64,000 nucleotides of DNA from Proteles cristata cristata. Lineage: Eukaryota > Chordata > Mammalia > Carnivora > Hyaenidae. Location of the stretch: the NCBI GenBank assembly GCA_017311185.1, contig JAESUZ010002609.1, positions 62,001-126,000 on the forward strand, in the 5' to 3' direction. The translations under genes were made by a program, and so were the position numbers. This document shows positions 57,003-64,000 of the stretch, one piece after another. Below the pieces are notes generated by a model. The model made no database searches and was not told the DNA's origin. It saw nothing but the letters and a program-made list of their open reading frames with translations. How positions within the stretch are numbered: position 1 is the stretch's first letter; each line of letters begins with the position of its first letter.

Positions 57003-58204
57003 TGTGGTGTCTATATGATTTTTATATCAGGGTAATGCTGGTCTCATAGAATGAATTTGGAACTATTCCTTTTCTATTTTTTTGGATTATCTTGAGAATA
57101 GTATTAACTCTTAAAGGTTTGTTAGAATTTGCCTGTGAAGCAATCTGACTGGACCTTTTTTTGTTGGGAGTTTTTTGATTACTAATTAAATTTCACTGCT
57201 GATAATTGGGCTGTTCAAATTTTCTATTTCTTCCTACTTCAGTTTTAGAAGTTTATATGTGTCTAGGAATTTATCCATTTCTTGTAGATTGTCCAATTTG
57301 TTGGCATATAGTTTTTCATAATATTCTCTTAAAATTGTATTTCTGTGGTGTTCATTTTTTTTTTAACTTCTTTCCATTGTGATTTTATTTAGTTAGGTCT
57401 TTTCTTGTTTTTCTTGATATTTCTGGCTCTGACTAGAGGTTTATCAATCTTAATGATTTTTCCCTCAAAGAATCAGCTCCTGGTTTCATTGATCTATTGT
57501 TTTTGGTTTTTGGTGTTTGGTTTCTATATCACTTACTTCTCTTCTAATCTTTATTATTTCCTTATTCCTGCTGGTTTTAGGCTTTTTTTTGGTGGTTGTT
57601 TTTGTTCTTTTTCTACTTCCTTTCAGTGCAAGGCTAGATTGTTTGAGATTTTTCTTGCTCCTTGAGGTAGGCCTGTTTTGCTAAATGCTTTGCTCTTAGA
57701 ACCATTTTGCTGCATCCCAAAGGCTTGGGACTATTGTGTTTTCATTTTGATTTGTTTCCATGTACATTTTTATGTTTTATTTCATTTACGAGTTGATTCA
57801 TTCACTGTTGAGTAGCATGTTATTTGACCTCCATGTATGTTTGGTCTTTCCAGATTTTTCCTTCTGGTTGACCTCTAGTTTCATACTGTTGTGGTAAGAA
57901 AAACTACATGATATGACTTCTATTTTTCTTTTAAAAAATTTTTAACGTTTGTTTTGTGACATAATATGTGAGCTCTTCTGGAGAATGTTGCATGTGTACT
58001 TGAAAAGAATGTGTATTCTGCTGTTTTAGGGTGGAATGTTCTTGAATATATCTGTTAAATCCCTCTTTGCCAGTGTATCATTCATAGCCATTGTTTCCTT
58101 GTTTATTTTCTGCTTGGATACCCTGTCCATTGATGTGAGTAGGGTGTTGAAATTCCTTACTATTATTGAATTATAATTGATTAGTTCTTTTATATTTGTT
58201 ATTG

Positions 58205-58480
58205 TTATATATATTTGGTGTGCATATTTACAATTGTTATATCTTCTTGTTGGATTGTCCCCTTTATTGTTATATAGTGTCCTTCTTTATCTCTTGTTAC
58301 AGTCTTTATAGTAGTGTAGTTTGTCCATATAAATATGGCTTCTCTGGCTTTCTTTTGACATCCAATTGCACAATAACTGTTTCTCCATCCCTCTACTTTT
58401 AATGTGAATGTGTTTTTAGATCTAAAATGAATGTCTAAAGTTGGATCTAAAATTTCTTGCAATACTGGTTTGGTAATCAT
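58205..58480 (-). pseudogene. L1-G ORF2 endonuclease remnant
   Basis: The last third of this 91-codon frame reads TVTRDKEGHYITIKGTIQQE followed by DITIVNMHTKYI, the conserved N-terminal endonuclease stretch (GHYIxIKGxIQQEDITI). The upstream part belongs to the intergenic region and is not coding in L1. Neighbouring frames are broken. Confidence 0.88.
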
Positions 58481-58646
58481 GAACTCCTTTAGTTTTGTGT
58501 TTTTCTTTATCTCTTTTTCTCTTCTATTCTGAATGACAGCCTTGCTGGATAGAATATTCTAGTCTGCAGGTTTTTCCCATTTAGCACTTTGTATCCTGTC
58601 AGTCACTTGGAGCTTGCAAAGTTTCTACTGAAAATCCACTGAAGTC

Positions 58647-58835
58647 TTACGGGTTTCCTTTGTATGTAGCTATCTTCTTTTGTCTTCCTACTTTTAATAT
58701 TTTTTTTTCTTTATCAGCATATTTTGCCATTTTAATTCTAAAATGTCTTGGTGTGGCTCTGCTGTTGTTGATTTTCTTGAGCATTCTGTGTGCTTTCTGG
58801 ATCTGGCTATCTGTTTTGTTCCCCAGATTAGACAA
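58647..58835 (-). pseudogene. L1-G ORF1 C-terminal remnant
   Basis: NLGNKTDSQIQKAHRMLKKI, ATPRHFRIKMAKYADKEKKI and KKIATYKGNP match the C-terminal part of L1 ORF1 protein, the RNA-binding chaperone. Only 62 codons are open and the coiled-coil region is not in frame. Confidence 0.88.
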
Positions 58836-59020
58836 TTAGCTAATAGAAAATAGCTGTAGGGTATTATTTTTTTCAATTTCTGACACCTGTTCTCTTCTTC
58901 TTCTGGGACCTCTATAGTACAACTGTTATCACATTTGGGATGGAGTCACTGAGTCCCTTAAGTCTATTCTTGTTTTACATAATGTTTTTATCTCTCATTT
59001 GTTCAACTTGATTACTTTCT

Positions 59021-59233
59021 CTTTTTTAAGTTTATTTTTATTTATTTTTAGAAAGAGTGGTCACAAGTGGGGAAGGGACAGAGAAAGAAGTAGAGAAAGA
59101 ATCTCAAGCAGGCTCACCATCATCAGTGCATTTCAAGCACTGATGTGGGGCTTGAACTCATTAACTGTGAGAGCATGACCTGAACTGAAACCAGGAGCCA
59201 GATGTTTAACCAACTGAGCCACCTAAGCGCTCC
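59021..59233 (-). mobile_element. Carnivoran tRNA-Lys SINE
   Basis: TTTAAGTTTATTTTTATTTA at the tail side and GAGCCACCTAAGCGCTCC at the head side. A perfect 18-bp duplication TCAACTTGATTACTTTCT lies at 59003-59020 and 59234-59251, although the SINE body is diverged. Confidence 0.95.
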
Positions 59234-59529
59234 TCAACTTGATTACTTTCTATTACTCTGCTTTTAGGTCATGAGTTCAATCCTCTGCTTCTTCCAGCCT
59301 GCTGTTCATTCCATCAAATATATTTCTCTTTTTGTTTATTGAACCTTTATCTCTGCTATGTCATTCCTTATCTTTTAATAGTCTCACTAATGTCCTCTAC
59401 TCTTTTCTCAAGTCCAGTGAGTATCTTTATGATTATTCCTTTAAATTCTAAATCAGACATGTTACTTAGATGTTAGATCTCTGGCCATGGCCTTTTCCTA
59501 TTTTTTTCATTTAGGACAAATTCCCCTGT

Positions 59530-60300
59530 CCTCTGATTTTCTCTTAGTCTTTGTGCCTATTTCTCCTTACTAGGAAAGTCAGTTACATGTTCTGCTCTTG
59601 AGGGTAATGGCTTATGAAGAAGAGGTCCTATAGTGCCCTGTAGTGTACTGGCCCCTGTTCCCCAGGGTCTGGTGCTTCTGGGAGTTCTCCAATGTGTACT
59701 GCCTATTCTCTGCTGTTGTGTCCTGGCTGCTTTATCCTTCATGCCAGTTTCTTCAATGAATGCTGCCTCTCTGGGACACCCTATGAGTCAAGCAACTAAT
59801 CTCCCCACCGTGTGCCCGCATGCTCTTCAGATCACTTTTTCCACAGTGTATATCCATGGGCTCTTTGTCCTGCCTTTTCTCTAAGGTCAGCTCCAATGCC
59901 CTCCTAGAGCTAAGCCCACTGGCATTTTGGATTCCAGGCTTGAAGTCCTGCTGGTTATAAGAACTCAAGAAATTCAGCCTCTCTCACTTTCCAAAACAAT
60001 TTCTACGGGGATTAGTTTTCCCAGTAGACTCTCATGTGTACAGTCTACCTGGTGTTCTTTTTCGTGACTGTCACTGCCTCTGCACTGCAGCAGCCATGAT
60101 CCATTTCTCTCCCAAACCACATTGCCACACTTCCTACATTCTTTGATGTGGCCTCTTCTCTGCTGTTAGTTGTGGAGTTTGTTCTGCCAGCCTTCAGGTC
60201 AATCTCTGGGGGTATTTAGGATGATTTTATAGTTATCTAGTTTTATTTGTAGAATGAGGCAATCCTGGGGTCCTCTTTCTCTGCCACCATCTTCCATCAC
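59530..60300 (-). promoter_or_regulatory. 5' UTR of L1-G
   Basis: The stretch upstream of ORF1, ending at the complement of GAGTGATGGAAGATGGTGGC. By eye it shares no alignable sequence with the L1-F 5' UTR. Opposite frames at 59557-59884 are not genes. Confidence 0.65.
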
Positions 60301-60317
60301 TCCTATTTCCTTTCTTC

Positions 60318-60483
60318 CTTCTCTTTTAGAGAAAGCATGAGTGGGGGAGAGGGAAAGAATTCCAAGCATGCTTCCTACTGACTGCAGAGCCAGACATGGG
60401 GCTTGATCCCATGGCACTGGGCTCATGACCTGAGCTGAAATCAAGAGTCAGATGCCCAGCCAACTGAGCTACCTAGGCATACC
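60318..60483 (-). mobile_element. Decayed carnivoran tRNA-Lys SINE
   Basis: AGAGAAAGCATGAGTGGGGG, ATGGGGCTTGATCCCATGGC and GAGCTACCTAGGCATACC mark a minus-strand copy directly at the 5' end of L1-G. Its tail is CT-rich instead of poly-T. Confidence 0.85.
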
Positions 60484-60521
60484 TCTTTTTTTATCTTTTT
60501 TCTTCTTCTTCTGTTTTGTTT

Positions 60522-60548
60522 TCATTGTTGTTGTTGTTGTTGTTGTTT
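60522..60548. repeat. (TTG)n microsatellite
   Basis: Eight or so TTG units in a T-rich context, with no coding role. Confidence 0.9.
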
Positions 60549-60959
60549 TAGTGAAAGAATTTGAGAGACATATTCAGTAACATGATAGAGTTTTGGGTCA
60601 TAACAGCTTGCATGAGATAATTGTCCATATCTTTTTCCAACTCCATATTCAGCCATATCATGTTGAAAACTTAAAATAGACAATAGGGGAGAATTCACAA
60701 CACAGAAATCTGCAAATGTTACAAATCAGGGCCCCAACTCTTCTCCTGCCTGGAGCCATTTGCTAAACATTTATTATTACACTACTGTGTATATAAAATT
60801 TCCTAATGCAATGCTTAAAGGATGTCTACATATGTACCCCTCTAATCTAAATTTGGGAAACATTCTTAACAGGAAAACTAAAACTGGGAAACAAAAATCA
60901 AGTATTTGTCTGTTTCTCTTTTAAGTTCCATCATCTGATCCTCATAATTGTTTTAGGTG
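60549..60959. other. Unassigned sequence, no gene seen
   Basis: No family is recognised. The stretch near 60730 (GGGCCCCAACTCTTCTCCTG) is locally GC-richer. Confidence 0.45.
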
Positions 60960-61616
60960 CATACATGTTTAGTATAGTTATGTTTTCTTGGAGAATTGAC
61001 ATAATGTAATGTCTCTCTCTATCTGTAATAACTCCCCTTTTTCTAAAGTCAAATTTGTCTTGAATTGATAAAGCTATTCAAACTTTCTCATTATGAGTAT
61101 TAGAATAGTATATATTTCTCAACTCTTTTAACCTAAATTTTTATATGTAAGGTGGGTTTCTTAAAAACGTCATATAGCTGAATCTTTTTATCCACTCTGA
61201 CAGTCTGTCTTTTAATCAGTGTATTTAGAGCATTCATATTTGAATTAATTACTGATACAGTTAGATTAATATCTACCATGTTTGTATTTGTTTTTGATTT
61301 GTTACATTTGTTCTTTGCCTCCTCCCCTTTTCTGCCATTTCTCTTTTTAATTGAGTATGTTATATGATTCCACTTTGTCTCCTCTTTCAGCATATCACCT
61401 AAATTGTTAAAAAATAATTTTTTAGTAGTTGCTCTAAAGTTTACAGTCCACATTTTTAAGTAGGCCTACCTTCAAATAGCATTATACTGCTTCTGGTGAA
61501 TTACAGGTAACTCCTATCCCTTGTCACTTTTTCATCATTCATTTATCGATAAGCTATAATTACCCAATACATTATTTCTGATTTTACCTTAAAGAAAACA
61601 GGTGTCTATTACAGAA
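60960..61616 (-). mobile_element. Old L1 endonuclease/intergenic region
   Basis: TGAATCTTTTTATCCACTCT, GACAGTCTGTCTTTTAATCA and AGTAGTTGCTCTAAAGTTTA are reversed L1 landmarks from the endonuclease and the region between the two ORFs. It continues after the nested L1 at 63060. Confidence 0.7.
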
Positions 61617-61637
61617 GTTATGAATAAGTTTTTAAAA

Positions 61638-63039
61638 TATGGTTTATTGTCAAGTTGGTTTGCATATAAAACCCAGTGCTCATCCCAAGAAGTGCCCTCC
61701 TTAGTGCCCATCACCCATTTCCCCCTCTCCCCCACCCTCCCTAACCCTCAGTTTGTTCTCAGTATTTAAGAGTCTCTTATGGTTTGTGTCCCTTCCTCTC
61801 TGTAACTATTTCCCCCTTTCTCCTCCCTATAATCTTCTGTTAAGCTTCTTCTGATCCACATATGAATGAAAACATCTGGTGTCTATCTTTCTCTGCCTGA
61901 CTTATTTCACTTAGCATAATACCTTTCAGATCCATCCATGTTGCTACAAATGGCCAGATTTCATTCTTTCTCATTGCTATGTAGTATTCCATTGTATAGA
62001 TAAACCACATGTTCTTGATCCACTCATCAGTTGATGGACACTTAGGCTCTTTCCATGATTTGGCTATTGTTGAAAGGGCTGCTATGAACATTGGGACATA
62101 TGTGTCCCTATGCATCAGCACTCCTGTATCCCTTGGGTAAATTTCTAGCAGTGCTATTGCTGTATCATAGTGGAGTTCTATGTTTAACTTTTTGAGGAAG
62201 CTCCACACTGTTTTTCAGAGGGGCTACACCAGTTTACATTCCCACCAACAGTGTAGGAGAGTGCTCGTTTCTCCACATCCTCGCCAGAATCTAGAGCCTC
62301 CTGATTTGTCCATTATAGCCACTCTGACCAGCGTGAGGTGGTATGTCAGTGTGGTTTTGATTTGTATTTCCCTGATGAGGGACACAGAGCATCATTTCAT
62401 GTGTCTGTTGGCCATCTGAATGTCTTCTTTGGAGAAGTGTCTGTTCATGTCTTCTGCCCATTTCTTCACTGGATTATTTGGTTTTTGGGTGTGTAGTTTG
62501 GTGAGTTCCTTATAGATTGTGGATGCTAGCCCTTTATCTGATATGTCATTTGCAACTATCTTTTCCCATTCCGTTGGTTGTCTACTAGTTTTGTTGATTT
62601 TTCCTTTGCCATGCAGAAGCTTTTTATCTTGATGATGTCCCAACAGTTCATTTTTACTCTTGATTCCCTTTCCTTTGGGGATGTATAAGAATAAGAAATT
62701 GCTGTGGCAGAGGTCAAGGAGGTTGTTTCCTGCTTTCTCCTCTAGGGTTTTGATGGTTTCCTGTCTCACATTCAGGTCCTTCATTCATTTTGAATTTATG
62801 TTTGTGTTTGGTATAAAAAAGTGATCTAGTTTCATTCTTCTGCATGTTGCTGTCCAGTTCTACCAGCACCATCTGTTGAAGAGGCTATCTTTTTTCCATT
62901 GGATACTCTTTCCTGCTTTGTCAAAGATTAACTGGCCATACATTTGTGGCTCCAATTCTGGGTTCTCTATTCTATTCCATTGGTCTACATGTCTGTTTTT
63001 GTGCCAATATCATACTGTTTTGTAGTAGATAATAAAGTG
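61638..63039 (-). mobile_element. 5'-truncated L1 nested in an old L1
   Basis: The insert begins with GGTTTATTGTCAAGTTGGTT (3' end) and ends in ORF2 near CCAATATCATACTGTTTTGT. Duplications GTTATGAATAAGTTTTTAAAA-like (61617-61637) and GTTATGAATAAATTTTAAAA (63040-63059) flank it. The poly-T has largely decayed. Confidence 0.93.
61840..62784 (-). pseudogene. L1 ORF2 C-terminal region (two blocks)
   Basis: A 122-codon block (61840-62208) has [40 protein letters not shown] and ISQAEKDRHQMFSFICGSEE. A 130-codon block (62392-62784) has [40 protein letters not shown] and [20 protein letters not shown]. They lie in different frames with the cysteine-rich segment between them disrupted, and the 5' two thirds of ORF2 are absent. 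Confidence 0.92.
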
Positions 63040-63059
63040 GTTATGAATAAATTTTAAAA

Positions 63060-64000
63060 ATTACCTCTCTTTTTCTTTCCTAATGCTCTTATTTTGTGTA
63101 GATATAAATTTCTCAATAAATATTTCCAGCTGTCTGAAAAATTTCCTTCATGTTTTTCTATAGGGCAGGTGTTGATGGATTCCCTCAGTTTCAATTTATT
63201 ATGGAAGTCTTTATTTCTCCTTCACTTTTGAAGGACAATTTCTCTTGTTGTAAAATGCTAAGTTGGCCTTTTTTGGTTTGTTTTCAACACTTGAAGTATT
63301 TCATTTTGCTGCCTTCTTGTATGGTTTCTGATGAGAAGTCTACTGTGATCTAAGCTTTGTTCCACTATAGACAGGAAAGGTGTTCTATTAATGCTCCTGG
63401 ACTTTCTCAAGATTTTCTATTTGTCTTTGGTTTTCTCAAGTTGCAATATGATACGCCTATGTGTTTTGTGATTTGCACTTATTATTGTTTAGTATTTATT
63501 TACTATTTATTTTGTTTTGGTGCTTGTCATTAATTTTTGAAAATTCTCCACCATTATTGCTTAATATATTTCTTGTCTGTTTTCTTATTTCAATGATATA
63601 TGCATGTTACATTTTTTGACATTGTCCCATAGTTTGTGGAAGCTCTGTTCTTTTTCTTTGCTCCCCCCCCCACCCCGTCCTTTTTTAATTTCAGCTTGGG
63701 GAATTATTGATCTATCTGCAAGCTCATGAATTCTTTCTTCAGAATTGATGTCCAGTTTACCGAGGAGGAGGCCATTGAAGGAAGACTTCATTTCTGTTAC
63801 AGTAGTTTTGTTTTCTAGCATTTCTATTTATTTCTTTGTTAATCTCTCTTATATTACTTATCTCTTATTGTACAGTTTCTCTTTAGAGTTCTTAAAATAT
63901 TAACCATAATTATTTTTAATTTTATAATTCTGACATCTGTATCATATCTCGTTATGTATGGTTATGATTCTTGCTTCATTCAGACTAGGTTTTTTCTTGG
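63060..64000 (-). mobile_element. Old L1 ORF1 region, continuing past the window
   Basis: GGGCAGGTGTTGATGGATTC, TTTATTTCTCCTTCACTTTT and GAAGGACAATTTCTCTTGTT are reversed ORF1/intergenic text of an old L1. It is the continuation of 60960-61616 after removal of the nested L1. A (C)9 run lies at about 63663. Confidence 0.65.

Larger units (their letters stand above)
54430..60300 (-). mobile_element. Near full-length old L1 (L1-G), minus strand
   Basis: On the plus strand the order is 3' UTR (54430-54620), ORF2 C-terminus, reverse transcriptase, endonuclease (to about 58480), ORF1 (about 58480-59500) and 5' UTR ending in GCCACCATCTTCCATCACTC at 60300. All parts are present but frames are broken throughout. 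It hosts a nested L1 tail (56843-57002) and a SINE (59021-59233). No clear target-site duplication was found. Confidence 0.88.

Noticed and set aside
1..64000. CRISPR arrays, operons, plasmid or phage genes
   Set aside because: The sequence is plainly vertebrate nuclear DNA dominated by L1 and tRNA-derived SINEs; no regularly spaced direct repeats or prokaryotic gene organisation are present.

Overview
This 64 kb window is ordinary nuclear DNA from a carnivoran mammal, most likely of the cat-side (feliform) lineage. The evidence is 27 recognisable copies of a tRNA-Lys-headed carnivoran SINE. These have a GGGGCGCCTGGGTGGCTCAG head, a GGTTCGAGCCC B box, a CT-rich body and an A-rich tail, and their GCGTCCGACTT / GTCGGGCTCTGTGCTGAC body is the feliform type rather than the dog type. 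The rest is LINE-1 of several ages plus mammal-wide relics (L2, MIR, hAT-Charlie, Tigger, MaLR LTRs). The species cannot be fixed from the sequence alone.

No host protein-coding gene, exon, structural RNA gene, CpG island or CRISPR array can be supported. Nearly every long open frame is a piece of L1 ORF2 or ORF1, a SINE read-through, or a microsatellite. The window is best read as intergenic or deep intronic DNA.

Layout. 1-3.4 kb: unassigned sequence with one SINE. 3.4-10.5 kb: old L1 pieces on both strands, two MaLR LTR pieces, a hAT-Charlie element split by a twin-primed L1, and several SINEs. 10.6-13.5 kb: a 2.9 kb twin-primed L1. 14-16.8 kb: a SINE, a reversed MaLR LTR, an L2 split by a small twin-primed L1, and an old L1 carrying a SINE. 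16.8-21.4 kb: mostly unassigned, with an L2 at 18.7-19.55 kb. 21.4-28.7 kb: a near full-length minus-strand L1 (called L1-F here) with a large internal deletion and a younger 1.7 kb plus-strand L1 inside it. 28.7-39.2 kb: unassigned sequence with MIRs, SINEs and L1 3' ends. 39.2-44.1 kb: a young minus-strand L1 tail, then an old L1 broken by a SINE and a Tigger element. 44.1-54.4 kb: AT-rich old plus-strand L1 pieces with young SINEs, three of them in alternating orientation at 52.4-53.6 kb. 54.4-60.3 kb: a near full-length minus-strand L1 (L1-G) with its own nested L1 tail and SINE. 61-64 kb: an old minus-strand L1 with a younger L1 nested in it.

Nothing here works together as a gene system. 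The biological content is a record of L1-driven retrotransposition: target-site duplications, 5' truncation, twin priming, nested insertions and a possible 3' transduction. The clearest anomalies are a target-site duplication present three times around a SINE and a micro L1 tail (6187-6480), three twin-primed L1s within 8 kb, a young SINE subfamily defined by a CTAGAAATAAATAAA 3' end, and an L1 tail followed by extra sequence and a second poly-A (56843-57002).
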